DNA from: DASXQK01 sp963724385
Lineage (GTDB): Bacteria > Pseudomonadota > Alphaproteobacteria > Dongiales > Dongiaceae
Direction of reading: 5' to 3'
DNA: 64,000 nucleotides
Assembly (NCBI GenBank): GCA_963724385.1
Contig: CAVRUJ010000001.1
Span: 2,170,001 to 2,234,000 of the forward strand
Shown here in pieces: positions 8,844-17,692 of this stretch. The notes beneath the pieces were generated by a model, which saw only the letters and a program-made list of their open reading frames with translations, was not told the DNA's origin and searched no databases. The position numbers and the translations under genes were made by a program. Positions within the stretch are counted from its first letter, which is position 1. Every line of letters starts with the position of its first letter.

Positions 8844-10376
8844 ATGCGCGAGATTCTTCGGCAGCTCGAGGAAAAGCGGGCGGCGGCGCGGGCCGGTGGC
8901 GGCAAGCGTCGGGTTGAGGCGCAGCACGCCAAGGGCCGGCTGACGGCGCGCGAGCGCGTCGAGCTTCTGACCGACCCAGGCTCCTTCGAGGAATGGGACA
9001 TGTTCGTCGAGCACCGGAGCGCCGACTTCGGCATGCACGACCAGAAGGTCCCCGGTGACGGCGTCATCACCGGCCACGGCACGGTGAACGGGCGTCTCAT
9101 CTTCGTCTTCAGCCAGGATTTCACCGTTTTCGGCGGCTCGCTCAGCGAAGCCCATGCCGAGAAGATCTGCAAGATCATGGACCAGGCGATGAAGGTGGGC
9201 GCGCCGGTCATTGGCCTCAACGATTCGGGCGGAGCGCGCATCCAGGAGGGCGTGGCCTCGCTCGCGGGCTACGCCGAGGTGTTCCAGCGCAACGTGCTCG
9301 CTTCCGGCGTGGTGCCCCAGATCTCTCTCATTATGGGGCCCTGCGCCGGCGGCGCGGTCTATTCCCCGGCCATGACCGACTTCATCTTCATGGTCAAGGA
9401 CAGCTCCTACATGTTCGTGACCGGCCCCGATGTGGTCCGCACGGTCACTCATGAGACCGTCACCCACGAGCAGCTGGGCGGCGCCTCCGCCCACAGCCAG
9501 AAATCCGGCGTTGCCGATCTCGCCTTCGAAAACGATGTGGAAGCGCTGCTGCAATTGCGGCGCTTCATCGACTTCCTGCCGCCCTCCAACCGGGAGCCAG
9601 CACCCGTCCGGCCGACCGCCGATCTCGCCGACCGGCTGGAGCCTTCGCTGGATACTCTCGTCCCGGCCAATGCCAACAAGCCCTACGATATGAAGGAGCT
9701 GATCGAGAAGGTCGTGGACGAAGGGGATTTCTTCGAGCTGCAGCCCGACTACGCGCGCAACATCATCGTCGGCTTCGGGCGCCTGGAGGGAGCGACGGTC
9801 GGCATTGTCGCCAATCAGCCGATGGTCTTGGCCGGCTGCCTCGACATCGATTCCTCGCGCAAGGCCGCGCGCTTCGTGCGGTTCTGCGACTGTTTCAACA
9901 TCCCGATCGTGACCTTCGTCGACGTGCCGGGATTCCTGCCGGGCACGGCGCAGGAGCATGGCGCCATCATCAAGCACGGCGCCAAGCTGCTTTACGCCTA
10001 CGGCGAGGCGACGGTGCCAAAGGTCACGGTGATCACCCGCAAGGCCTATGGCGGAGCCTACGACGTCATGAGCTCCAAGCATCTGAGGGGCGATGTGAAC
10101 TACGCCTGGCCGACGGCGGAGATCGCGGTCATGGGCCCCAAGGGGGCGGTCGAGATCATCTTCCGCGCCGATATCGGCGAGCCAGAGCAGATCGCGCGCA
10201 GGACCGAGGAATACCGGGCCAAGTTCGCCAACCCCTTCGTCGCCGGCGCCCGCGGCTTTATCGACGACGTGATCATGCCCCATTCGACCCGCCGGCGGAT
10301 CTGCCGGAGCCTCGCCATGCTGCGCGGAAAGAAGCTCGATAACCCCTGGAAAAAACACGATAATATCCCGCTATGA
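8844..10376 (+). CDS. pccB: Propionyl-CoA carboxylase beta (carboxyltransferase) subunit
   Basis: Transfers carboxyl from carboxybiotin to propionyl-CoA, giving methylmalonyl-CoA from odd-chain fatty acids, Val, Ile, Met and Thr. The 510-residue protein has both crotonase-like halves: LNDSGGARIQEGV and the oxyanion loop GPCAGGAVYSPAMTDF in the first, and FVDVPGFLPGTAQEHGAI with KAYGGAYDVMSSKHL in the second. A GGGGGAGGA ribosome binding site precedes the ATG. pccA follows 37 bases later, so this is a pccB-pccA operon. The sequence is clearly distinct from the MCC beta gene at 24.4 kb. Confidence 0.94.
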   Translation: MREILRQLEEKRAAARAGGGKRRVEAQHAKGRLTARERVELLTDPGSFEEWDMFVEHRSADFGMHDQKVPGDGVITGHGTVNGRLIFVFSQDFTVFGGSLSEAHAEKICKIMDQAMKVGAPVIGLNDSGGARIQEGVASLAGYAEVFQRNVLASGVVPQISLIMGPCAGGAVYSPAMTDFIFMVKDSSYMFVTGPDVVRTVTHETVTHEQLGGASAHSQKSGVADLAFENDVEALLQLRRFIDFLPPSNREPAPVRPTADLADRLEPSLDTLVPANANKPYDMKELIEKVVDEGDFFELQPDYARNIIVGFGRLEGATVGIVANQPMVLAGCLDIDSSRKAARFVRFCDCFNIPIVTFVDVPGFLPGTAQEHGAIIKHGAKLLYAYGEATVPKVTVITRKAYGGAYDVMSSKHLRGDVNYAWPTAEIAVMGPKGAVEIIFRADIGEPEQIARRTEEYRAKFANPFVAGARGFIDDVIMPHSTRRRICRSLAMLRGKKLDNPWKKHDNIPL

Positions 10377-10413
10377 ACGGCCCCTCGCAGCAGCGTCCGT
10401 CGGGTCCCCTTTG

Positions 10414-12462
10414 ATGAACGAGGGGGGCAAGCCGGCGAAGGCGGAGAGGACGGCCGGGGGCCCGGCGGCGAAGCCGCCCTTCGCCAAGATCCTGGTGGCC
10501 AATCGCGGCGAGATCGCATGCCGCATCATGCGCACGGCGCGTGCGATGGGCATTCGCACCGTGGCCGTCTATTCCGAGGCGGACGCCGACGCCGCCCATG
10601 TACGCGAGGCGGACGAGGCCTTTCCCATCGGCCCGGCGCCCTCGGCCAAGAGCTATCTGGTCATCGAGAACATCCTGAAGGCGGTGGAAGCGAGCGGCGC
10701 GGAAGCGGTGCATCCGGGTTACGGCTTCCTATCGGAGAATCCATCCTTCGCCCGCGCGCTGGAGAAGGCAGGCGTGGTCTTCATCGGTCCGCCGGCCTCG
10801 GCCATCGCCGCCATGGGCGACAAGATCGAATCCAAGAAGCTGGCCCAGAAGGCGGGCGTCAGCGTGGTGCCCGGCCATCTCGGCGTGATCAAGGACGCCG
10901 AGGAGGCAGTGAAGATCGCGCGGGGCATCGGCTATCCCGTGATGGTGAAGGCCTCCGCCGGGGGCGGGGGCAAAGGGATGCGCGTCGCCCGCAACGATGC
11001 CGATCTCGCCGAAGCCTTCCGCACCGCCGCCGGGGAAGCGCGCTCCAGCTTCGGCGACGACCGGCTGTTCATCGAGAAGTTCATCGAGGAGCCGCGTCAT
11101 ATCGAGATCCAGATCCTGGCTGATGCCCATGGCCGCTGCCTCTATCTGGGCGAGCGCGAATGCTCGATCCAGCGCCGCCACCAGAAGGTGATCGAGGAGG
11201 CGCCGAGCCCGTTCCTGGACGCCAAGACCCGCGCCGCCATGGGCGAGCAGGCCGTGGCGCTCGCCAAGGCCGTCCACTACCGCTCCGCCGGCACGGTGGA
11301 ATTCATCGTCGATGCCAGGCGCAATTTCTATTTCCTGGAGATGAATACCCGGCTTCAGGTCGAGCATCCGGTGACCGAACTCGTGACCGGCATCGACCTG
11401 GTCGAGCAGATGATCCGTATTGCCGCAGGCGAGAAGCTGACCCGGCGCCAGAAGGACGTGCGGCTCGAGGGCTCGGCCATCGAGGCCCGGATCTATGCCG
11501 AGGATCCTTCGCGAGGGTTCCTGCCCTCGACCGGGCGGATCAGCCGGTATCGCGAACCGATGAGCGGACCCGGCGTGCGCGTCGACAGCGGCGTCTACGA
11601 AGGGGCCGAGATCGGCATCTTCTACGATCCCATGATCGCCAAGCTCATCGCCCATGGCGAGGACCGACGCCAGGCAAGCGCGACCCTGCTGGCCGCCCTC
11701 GACGGCTTCCAGATCCGCGGGCCGGCGCACAACATTCCGTTCCTGGCGGCGCTGCTGCGCCATCCGCGGTTTGCCGCCGGCAGGCTCTCCACCGGTTTCA
11801 TCGCCGAGGAGTTCCCCGCCGGCTTCCACGGCCTGACGCCGGGCGAGGAAGACCAACGGCTGCTCGTCGCGGTGGCTGCCGTCCTGCATCACCGGACCCT
11901 GCGCCGCGACATGCAGCTGAGCGGGCGGGTGACGCGAGCGAAGCCGACGGGCGGTGCCGATTACGTCGTGCTGCTCGGCCGCGAGCAGCTGCCGCTGACC
12001 GTGGCCGAGACGGCGGGCGGGCACGCCGTCATCGGTGGCGGCGCCAGCGTGGAACTGATCGACGGCTGGCAGCCGGGAGAAACACTCTATCAGGGCCGGG
12101 CGGATGCAAAGCCGGTGACGGTTCAGGTCGATCGCGCCGGCATCGGTTGGCGCCTTGCCCATGGCGGGATCAGCCTCGCTCTCACGGTCATGAGTCCGCG
12201 GGCGGCAGAGCTCGCCCGGCTGATGCCGGTGAAACAGCCGCCCGACATGTCGCGCTATCTGCTTTCGCCCATGCCCGGCCTGCTGGTCTCGCTGGCCGTC
12301 GAGGCCGGCGCGGAGGTGAAGGCCGGCCAGGAGCTGGCGGTGGTCGAGGCGATGAAGATGGAAAACCTGCTGAGAGCCGAGCGGGACGGGCGGGTGAAGA
12401 AGCTCCATGCCGGGCCAGGTGACAGCCTCGCCGTCGATCAGGCCATCCTCGAATTCGAATGA
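10414..12462 (+). CDS. pccA: Propionyl-CoA carboxylase alpha subunit (biotin carboxylase + BCCP)
   Basis: Carboxylates its own biotin with ATP and bicarbonate and passes the carboxyl group to PccB. Domains in order: biotin carboxylase (ANRGEIACRIMRTA at about residue 28, ATP-grasp loop GGGGKGMR, EMNTRLQVEHPVTE), a PCC-type linker/BT domain, and a C-terminal biotinyl domain with EAMKMEN, biotinyl Lys648. The ATG at 10414 is preferred over the adjacent TTG at 10411. The hydrophilic Lys/Gly-rich N-terminal 25 residues are an extra extension. It overlaps the acylphosphatase gene by 4 bases (ATGA). Confidence 0.94.
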   Translation: MNEGGKPAKAERTAGGPAAKPPFAKILVANRGEIACRIMRTARAMGIRTVAVYSEADADAAHVREADEAFPIGPAPSAKSYLVIENILKAVEASGAEAVHPGYGFLSENPSFARALEKAGVVFIGPPASAIAAMGDKIESKKLAQKAGVSVVPGHLGVIKDAEEAVKIARGIGYPVMVKASAGGGGKGMRVARNDADLAEAFRTAAGEARSSFGDDRLFIEKFIEEPRHIEIQILADAHGRCLYLGERECSIQRRHQKVIEEAPSPFLDAKTRAAMGEQAVALAKAVHYRSAGTVEFIVDARRNFYFLEMNTRLQVEHPVTELVTGIDLVEQMIRIAAGEKLTRRQKDVRLEGSAIEARIYAEDPSRGFLPSTGRISRYREPMSGPGVRVDSGVYEGAEIGIFYDPMIAKLIAHGEDRRQASATLLAALDGFQIRGPAHNIPFLAALLRHPRFAAGRLSTGFIAEEFPAGFHGLTPGEEDQRLLVAVAAVLHHRTLRRDMQLSGRVTRAKPTGGADYVVLLGREQLPLTVAETAGGHAVIGGGASVELIDGWQPGETLYQGRADAKPVTVQVDRAGIGWRLAHGGISLALTVMSPRAAELARLMPVKQPPDMSRYLLSPMPGLLVSLAVEAGAEVKAGQELAVVEAMKMENLLRAERDGRVKKLHAGPGDSLAVDQAILEFE

Positions 12463-12734
12463 AGGTCCGGCTGGTGCGAATTCGCGGCCGGGTTCAGGGC
12501 GTCTGGTATCGCGCCTGGGCGGTGGAGGAGGCGACGCGCCGGGGTATCACCGGCTGGGTCCGCAATCGGCGTGATGGAAGCGTGGAAGCCCTCCTGGCCG
12601 GCGAGGAAGCCAAGGTGGACGACATGATCCTCGCCTGCCGCCAGGGCCCGCCGCTCGCCAAGGTGGACAGCATTTCCAGCGAAGCCACGGCCGAGGAACC
12701 GCCCAACGGGTTCGAGCAGCGGCCGACGGCCTAA
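12459..12734 (+). CDS. acyP: Acylphosphatase
   Basis: Small enzyme (91 residues) that hydrolyses carboxyl-phosphate bonds of acylphosphates. The signature GRVQGVWYRAW holds the phosphate-binding Arg, and GWVRNRRDGSVEALLAG holds the catalytic Asn. Its start overlaps the pccA stop by 4 bases, implying coupling. This adjacency is suggestive because carboxyphosphate is an intermediate of biotin carboxylase, but no functional link is shown by the sequence. It converges with lipB, and the two stop codons overlap. Confidence 0.9.
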   Translation: MKVRLVRIRGRVQGVWYRAWAVEEATRRGITGWVRNRRDGSVEALLAGEEAKVDDMILACRQGPPLAKVDSISSEATAEEPPNGFEQRPTA

Positions 12735-13363
12735 TTCGCCTCGAACACCTCGGCGAAGGCCTCCTGCAGGGCCATGTCCAATTCGGCGATGGAAACCAGC
12801 ACGCCAAGATCATGCAGCGAGGTGACCCCGAAGCCCGGGGTCCCGATGCCGCAGGGCAAGATGCCGGAGAAATGCTCGAGCGCCGGGTCCAGGTTGACGG
12901 CCACGCCGTGAAGGGTAACCCAGCGCCGGATGCGCACGCCGATGGCGGCGATCTTGTCCTCCCGTCCGCCGCCCCGGTCGATCCAGATGCCGACCCTGTC
13001 CGGACGCCGCTCGCCCTTGATATTGAACTGGGCAAGGGTCCGGATCAGCCAGTCCTCCAGGTTCCGCACATAGGCCCTGACGTCGGCGCCGCGCCGAGCG
13101 AGGTCCAGCATCACATAGCCGACCCGCTGGCCGGGCCCATGATAGGTGTATTGGCCGCCCCGCCCGGTCCGGTAAACCGGGAACCTCCCCGGCGCCAGGA
13201 GATCGGCCGGCCGGGCGCTGGTGCCCGCGGTATAGAGGGGCGGGTGCTCCAGCAGCCAGACGAGCTCGTCGGCCCGGCCAGCGCGAATGGCGGCCGCCCG
13301 CTCGTCCATCAGGGCGAGCGCCGCCTCGTAGCCGACCTGGCGGTCGTCGATCCGCCATTCCAT
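12731..13363 (-). CDS. lipB: Octanoyl-(acyl-carrier-protein):protein N-octanoyltransferase
   Basis: Transfers octanoyl from octanoyl-ACP to lipoyl domains, the first step of lipoate assembly. The product is 210 residues from the ATG at 13363 (MEWRIDDRQVGYEAAL). Family blocks are visible: LLEHPPLYTAGTSA, RGGQYTYHGPGQRVGYVMLD, the IAAIGVRIRRWVTLHG segment next to the catalytic Lys, and catalytic Cys in LPCGIGTPG. The open frame extends upstream through the tRNA-Leu gene but that is not coding. LipB is convergent with acyP, and its stop overlaps the acyP stop. Confidence 0.95.
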   Translation of the reverse strand: MEWRIDDRQVGYEAALALMDERAAAIRAGRADELVWLLEHPPLYTAGTSARPADLLAPGRFPVYRTGRGGQYTYHGPGQRVGYVMLDLARRGADVRAYVRNLEDWLIRTLAQFNIKGERRPDRVGIWIDRGGGREDKIAAIGVRIRRWVTLHGVAVNLDPALEHFSGILPCGIGTPGFGVTSLHDLGVLVSIAELDMALQEAFAEVFEAN

Positions 13364-13443
13364 ATAAGTCGCTCCAATGCCCCAGGGGCGCTTGATCGGG
13401 GCAGCCCGATTTGGTATGCCCGGCGGCGTCCGAACACAAGCAT

Positions 13444-13528
13444 GCGGTCGTGGCGGAACTGGTAGACGCGCAGCGTTGAGGTCGCTGTGGGGCAACCCGT
13501 GGAAGTTCGAGTCTTCTCGACCGCACCA
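13444..13528 (+). tRNA. tRNA-Leu (anticodon GAG)
   Basis: An 85-base class II tRNA. Acceptor strands GCGGTCG and CGACCGC pair fully and CCA is encoded. The anticodon stem CAGCG/CGCTG frames the loop TTGAGGT, giving anticodon GAG. There is a long variable arm (GGGGCAACCCG) and a T-arm loop TTCGAGT. It is divergent from lipB. Confidence 0.96.
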
Positions 13529-13540
13529 TATTCTTTGAAA

Positions 13541-13594
13541 GCGGGCGCCTGCCGGGCCAAGCACCTCAACCGGCGAGCGCCCGTTTTCGTTTTC
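13541..13594 (+). terminator. Probable Rho-independent terminator after tRNA-Leu
   Basis: CGGGCGC at 13542 and GCGCCCG at 13577-13583 are complementary and the second arm runs into TTTTCGTTTTC. The loop is long (about 28 bases), so efficiency is uncertain, but position 12 bases after the tRNA fits. Confidence 0.5.
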
Positions 13595-13637
13595 GCCGGC
13601 CAGGCAGGCCCTAATTGCGCAATCTGGAGGAACCCAA

Positions 13638-13964
13638 ATGCTCTACGAGCTGCGCGTCTATGAATGCGTTCCAGGCCGGCTGCCGGACCTGTTGAAGCGG
13701 TTCGACACGATTACCCTGAAGATCTGGGAGCGGCACGGCATCCGGCAGGCCGGTTTCTGGACCACGGCGATAGGGCCCTCCAACCAGGCTCTCACCTATA
13801 TGATCGCCTGGGAGTCTCTGGCCGAACGCGAGAAGAAATGGAGCGCCTTCCTCGCCGACCCGGAGTGGCAGAAGAAGCGGGCCGAGACCGAGGCCAACGG
13901 CCCGATCGTGGCCGGCATCAGCAACCAGATCCTGGCCCCGACGGCGTTTTCGGCGGTGAAGTAG
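13638..13964 (+). CDS. NIPSNAP family protein
   Basis: A 108-residue protein with the NIPSNAP ferredoxin-like (dimeric alpha/beta barrel) fold. The start MLYELRVYECVPGRLPDLLKRF, quoted here only to residue 20 as its hallmark, and the middle ALTYMIAWESLAEREKKW fit the family. Bacterial members are of unknown or varied function. A clear GGAGGAA ribosome binding site precedes the ATG. It follows tRNA-Leu and its terminator, and about 190 bases of AT-richer DNA follow, so it looks monocistronic. Confidence 0.82.
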   Translation: MLYELRVYECVPGRLPDLLKRFDTITLKIWERHGIRQAGFWTTAIGPSNQALTYMIAWESLAEREKKWSAFLADPEWQKKRAETEANGPIVAGISNQILAPTAFSAVK

Positions 13965-14157
13965 GGCCGGCCTTCTTGCAGTTTCGCCGGGAATTGCTGC
14001 GGGGGGCTGATGAGTGCTTGGCCCGTTGGGCCCCAGGTCTTGCGCGCTGCATCTATTTGCTATATTACCCTTAAGGTAGCATATATTCCACACGTAAACA
14101 AACAAAAGTAGCATACGCTGTTAAGAGCGAAGCCCGGGTTTCAGAGGGGAGTTGGGG

Positions 14158-14712
14158 ATGCAATCCTTCAGCATTTGGCATTTGTTGATTCCGGCGGCAA
14201 TCGTCGCGGGTCTGGCCTGGCTTGTCAGGGCAGCCCGCAAATCAAAGGTGGGCGCGGCCCCCGGGGTAGTGGGACCGCAGGGGATTGGGGGCTGGTTGGT
14301 CCTGCTGGCAATCGGGGTGGTCGTGTCCCCGATGAGAACGCTCGCGCTTCTGCAGGAGGAGATGGAGGCGTATGCGAAGCTTGAGGCCACATATTCAGTT
14401 CCCAATATTGAAACGGCGAAGATCGTCGAGGTCGTGCTGCTTTTGGCAATTGTGGTGTTTCAGGCTATCGTCGCGATCATGTTTTTCCAGAAAAAGCGAT
14501 ACTTCCCGATTTGGTATTTCTGGCAATGGGTGGCGACGTTCATCGTTTCAGGTGCGATACTTATTTTCCCGCCGCTGATTGTCGGTCTTCCATGGCAAAC
14601 CGGGTTCACCCCCGAAGCTATAGGAGGGCTGATCGCGATCCTCGTGGTCGGGGCAATTTGGGTGACATACGTATTCCGCTCCGTGCGGGTGAAGAATACG
14701 TTTGTGAAGTGA
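14158..14712 (+). CDS. DUF2569-like inner-membrane protein
   Basis: Predicted multi-pass membrane protein of 184 residues, function unknown. One N-terminal hydrophobic helix (FSIWHLLIPAAIVAGLAWLV) is followed by the DUF2569-type block: IGGWLVLLAIGVVVSP, a periplasmic loop, and further helices ending with VTYVFRSVRVKNTFV. About five membrane segments can be seen. The ATG at 14158 is chosen because GAGGGGAG lies just upstream; the TTG six bases earlier is less likely. The upstream 190 bases are AT-rich and probably hold its own promoter. It is convergent with the next gene. Confidence 0.7.
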   Translation: MQSFSIWHLLIPAAIVAGLAWLVRAARKSKVGAAPGVVGPQGIGGWLVLLAIGVVVSPMRTLALLQEEMEAYAKLEATYSVPNIETAKIVEVVLLLAIVVFQAIVAIMFFQKKRYFPIWYFWQWVATFIVSGAILIFPPLIVGLPWQTGFTPEAIGGLIAILVVGAIWVTYVFRSVRVKNTFVK

Positions 14713-14833
14713 CCGGGCAAAGCGCTCTTCCGATAAGGATTTGCAGCCGCCTATGCAGAAATAGCGATCATGTGACAGCAAGGGCATTATAGCCGCGTGG
14801 GTAGTGGCGTGCTGTGTGGTCGGAACTCACCTA

Positions 14834-15907
14834 CTACTTCGGACACATCTTTCGAAATCCGGGTAGCTTCTTCGCACCCTCGACAAAATCCATCCCGTCA
14901 AATCCCATGAACACACCGGCATCGTAGGAATTCTGCATCTCGAATCCGACCGTCTTGGCGTGCTGCATCGAATGCAGGAGCCTGTCGTCGAGAACATAGA
15001 CGGCGTTGACCAGTCCATTGACCAGGTGTGGGGCCTCGACTTGGCGGTCGGCGATAGGAATCTTTCGATCGTCGATCCTGAGCGAGACAGCCTTCATCGC
15101 GAGAGTCTCCTGCTCTCGGCCCTCTGGGTCGAAGATGACATACAGCCCTAACTGGTTCTCGCCCGCGCAGAGGAACATGAATTTGCCAATTCCAAAGATG
15201 GTCTCGCGCTCGCCCTTCAAATAGATTCCCTGATCGATGCTCTCCACGGTCCAGGTCGTCGGCTTGACGCCGTCGTTCACCACGTTCAATCGCTTGAGAT
15301 CGGCCGTAGAAAGCCTGTTGATTTCACCAGGTCCGACCTTGCTCATTTCGGTGAACAGGGCGGGGTCGACATCCATGTCGCGGATGTATTGCACGACTTC
15401 GGCGGACACGACCTGCGCCGTATCCGCGCCTTGCCCGTCGGCATTGGCGGCCTTGAAGCGATGCACGCCGTAAATTGATCCATCGACCAGGTATCGGAAA
15501 TCCCCGCCGAGGAACGCGAGAGCGCAGGCGCCGAGGCATTCGCCCGCCTGGGGTTTCAGGCGATCGGCCGTTTCGCGGCCGACATAGGTCAACATAAGAG
15601 CGCTCCTGATGACCCGGCCGAGGGTGATCCCGCCCATGAAGTCCCCACCCGGCGAGTTCAGATACAGAAGGGATTTCGGGGGAATGTCATTGTCTTTGAT
15701 CAGTCGGTCCAAACGAGGTCCGGCGTCGGCATCGATAGGGCCGTCGGCATAGATGGTCCAGGCGTTGCCGAAGACTTCCGCCGGCTCCAGCGGTTGAAGG
15801 GCGTGAAACTCCAACTGCTCCTGCGACTGCGCCCAACAAAGCGGGCTGCAGAAAACCGCAGCGAACAGGAGCCCGACGGCGGCGAGCCGTGCAACGCGAA
15901 TGGCCAT
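14834..15907 (-). CDS. Secreted Clp-fold (COG3904-like) protein, catalytic serine apparently lost
   Basis: A 357-residue exported protein with a Sec signal peptide (about residues 1-26, ending CWAQ). The central part resembles the ClpP/SppA crotonase-like fold: LLYLNSPGGDFMGG at about residue 80 and ECLGACALAFLGG at about residue 124, followed by YGVHRF. In related predicted periplasmic proteins the second motif usually reads S-A-C; here it is G-A-C, so peptidase activity is doubtful. The C-terminal 150 residues (from WTVESIDQGIYL) match no domain I recognise. The role is unknown. Confidence 0.65.
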   Translation of the reverse strand: MAIRVARLAAVGLLFAAVFCSPLCWAQSQEQLEFHALQPLEPAEVFGNAWTIYADGPIDADAGPRLDRLIKDNDIPPKSLLYLNSPGGDFMGGITLGRVIRSALMLTYVGRETADRLKPQAGECLGACALAFLGGDFRYLVDGSIYGVHRFKAANADGQGADTAQVVSAEVVQYIRDMDVDPALFTEMSKVGPGEINRLSTADLKRLNVVNDGVKPTTWTVESIDQGIYLKGERETIFGIGKFMFLCAGENQLGLYVIFDPEGREQETLAMKAVSLRIDDRKIPIADRQVEAPHLVNGLVNAVYVLDDRLLHSMQHAKTVGFEMQNSYDAGVFMGFDGMDFVEGAKKLPGFRKMCPK

Positions 15908-16191
15908 GCTGATTCCCCGATCCCTGGTCTCGGGAAATTATACCACAAGTCTCGGCTGCATATAGGTGGTGGTTACTATCGCGGGCTGCCGGCACGTCCG
16001 ACCTCGACGCTGGAAGGGTGAGTGCGCCGGGCCGAGTCACGGAATGTCTTGATTCGGGCGTCATCTTGAGTTACTCGATAGGAAGGCGAAGAGTTAGCTA
16101 ACTATCGGATTTGTTACGGTTTTTCATTCATCCGTCAGCTGGGCAATCGATCGCCCCGACCGCTGCGGGCCACCACAAGGGAGCGCCATAA

Positions 16192-16608
16192 ATGACCAAG
16201 ATCGCAACTTGTCTCGCCGCGATGGCTTTGCTTCTGGCCTGTGCGGTGCATGCGGCCCTGGCCCAATCCTTGCCGCAACCGCAGACCCAAGGCGACGTGA
16301 CCTTCGTCTCCGGCGGTGTGGGGGAGGATTCCCAACGGGCCATGTTTGCCGTGAAGCAGGACTACAACCTGCACCTTCTCTTCGCCAAGGCCATCGCCGG
16401 CAATTATTTCGCCATGGTACCGGTCCGGATCACGGATGCTTCCGGCGCGGTCGTGCTGAACGCCGTCTCCCAGGGCCCGTATCTCTATGCCAAGCTGAAG
16501 CCGGGAAAATACACCGTGCTGGCCGCTCACCGCGGCGTCCCGATGACGAAGACGGCCAATGTGCCGCAGACGGGCGCGGTCGATCTCAACTTCTATTGGG
16601 AATTCTAG
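16192..16608 (+). CDS. Small exported protein with carboxypeptidase-regulatory-like beta domain
   Basis: A 138-residue protein with a signal peptide (MTKIATCLAAMALLLACAVH, cleavage probably after ALAQ). The mature part is a single predicted beta-sandwich: VRITDASGAVVLNAVSQGPY, here cited to 20 residues, followed by KPGKYTVLAAHRG, the pattern of carboxypeptidase regulatory-like (CarboxypepD_reg) domains. GGGAGC precedes the ATG. No enzyme residues are visible, and a structural or binding role in the periplasm is inferred. About 280 bases lie upstream between it and the divergent gene. Confidence 0.6.
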   Translation: MTKIATCLAAMALLLACAVHAALAQSLPQPQTQGDVTFVSGGVGEDSQRAMFAVKQDYNLHLLFAKAIAGNYFAMVPVRITDASGAVVLNAVSQGPYLYAKLKPGKYTVLAAHRGVPMTKTANVPQTGAVDLNFYWEF

Positions 16609-16732
16609 CGCCAGCTTCCCGGTCGCCGCGGGGATTGTGATAGGCTGATCCTCGGAACTCCTCGCGCAGCAGGAGCCGCAAACGCAATCGTCGGCCACGA
16701 GCCGTCATCGGGCCGAACCGGGAGGAAGCGCC

Positions 16733-17539
16733 ATGGCCAAGATCAAAGTCAACGACATCACGATCAACTACGAGCAGCAGGGCGCGGGCGAGCCCTTGTT
16801 GCTGATCCCCTATCTGGCGGCGGACAACGCCTGCTATGCGTTCCAGGTCGGCGACTACGCCAAGCAGTTCACCTGCATTTCCATGGATCCCCGCGGTGCC
16901 GGAGAGAGCGACAAGCCCGCCGGCAGCTATTCCACACGGCAATTCGCCGATGACGCTGCCGCCCTTCTCGCCGCCCTCAAGATCGAGCGGGCTCATGTGA
17001 TGGGCCTCTCCCTTGGCGCCGCGACGGGGCTCTGGCTCGCCTCGCGCCACCCGGAGAAGGTGAAGTCCCTTTCATTGCATAGCTGCTGGACCAAGAGCGA
17101 TCCGTATCTCACGACCGTGGTGCGGACCTGGCAGGTCATGGCTAAGGGCCTCGGCAGCGTCCCCGAGATGGTGATCCAGGGCATCTTCCCCTGGTGCTTC
17201 ACGCCCGGGCTCTATGCGGCGAAGTCCGACTATATCGAGCAGCTTGCGGCCTTCGTGCGCAGCCGCCCCAAGCAGCCGGTGGACGCCTTCCTGCGCCAAT
17301 CGGAAGCGGTGATCGCGCACGACGCCGCTGGCGAACTCGGCCGGATCAAGGCGCCGACCCAGATCACCTTCGGGCGCCACGACATGGTGACCTCGACCCG
17401 CTTCGCTGACGCCCTCAAGGGCGGCATCAAAGGCAGCGAGCTTCTGGTTTTCGAAGACTGTGCCCACGCACCCATTTACGAGAACGTCGCCGACTTCAAC
17501 GCCAAGACTTTGGCGTTCCTGAAGCGGCAGATCGGATAG
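16733..17539 (+). CDS. Alpha/beta hydrolase
   Basis: A 268-residue alpha/beta hydrolase of the 3-oxoadipate enol-lactonase-like class. Nucleophile Ser is in MGLSLGAATG (about residue 88), the acid is probably Asp in GRHDMV, and catalytic His is in CAHAPIYE. The strand-loop motif SMDPRGAGESDKP is typical. GGGAGGAAG precedes the ATG. It resembles the two hydrolases at 52.7 and 54.3 kb in fold but not closely in sequence. Substrate unknown. Confidence 0.8.
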   Translation: MAKIKVNDITINYEQQGAGEPLLLIPYLAADNACYAFQVGDYAKQFTCISMDPRGAGESDKPAGSYSTRQFADDAAALLAALKIERAHVMGLSLGAATGLWLASRHPEKVKSLSLHSCWTKSDPYLTTVVRTWQVMAKGLGSVPEMVIQGIFPWCFTPGLYAAKSDYIEQLAAFVRSRPKQPVDAFLRQSEAVIAHDAAGELGRIKAPTQITFGRHDMVTSTRFADALKGGIKGSELLVFEDCAHAPIYENVADFNAKTLAFLKRQIG

Positions 17540-17546
17540 GAACAGC

Positions 17547-17578
17547 GGCCGCGAGTTGGGAATGACCCGCTCGCGGCC
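17547..17578 (+). terminator. Perfect hairpin after the alpha/beta hydrolase gene
   Basis: GGCCGCGAG (17547-17555) and CTCGCGGCC (17570-17578) form a perfect 9-bp stem starting 7 bases after the stop. There is no following T-run, so it may act as an mRNA-stabilising or Rho-assisted end rather than a classic terminator. Confidence 0.4.
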
Positions 17579-17692
17579 CCAATATTGCGGCTCAGGTGAT
17601 TGATTTTTCTTGATTTCTTGGCCAAATCCCTTGTCCTCTCATCCCATTCCCACGCGCCATTGGCCCGGACCGTTCGGGGCCGGGAGTAGACC

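Noticed and set aside
8190..10358. 722-codon minus-strand open frame antisense to ATP12/pccB
   Set aside because: Long antisense frames are common in GC-rich DNA. It has no recognisable domain, while the plus strand encodes full-length PccB.
12731..13564. Long 5' extension of lipB through the tRNA-Leu gene
   Set aside because: The extra residues come from the complement of the tRNA. The ATG at 13363 gives a full-length LipB.
16093..16102. GTTAGCTAAC palindrome upstream of the small exported protein gene
   Set aside because: A single 10-base palindrome without a known regulator motif or second site is not enough to call an operator.
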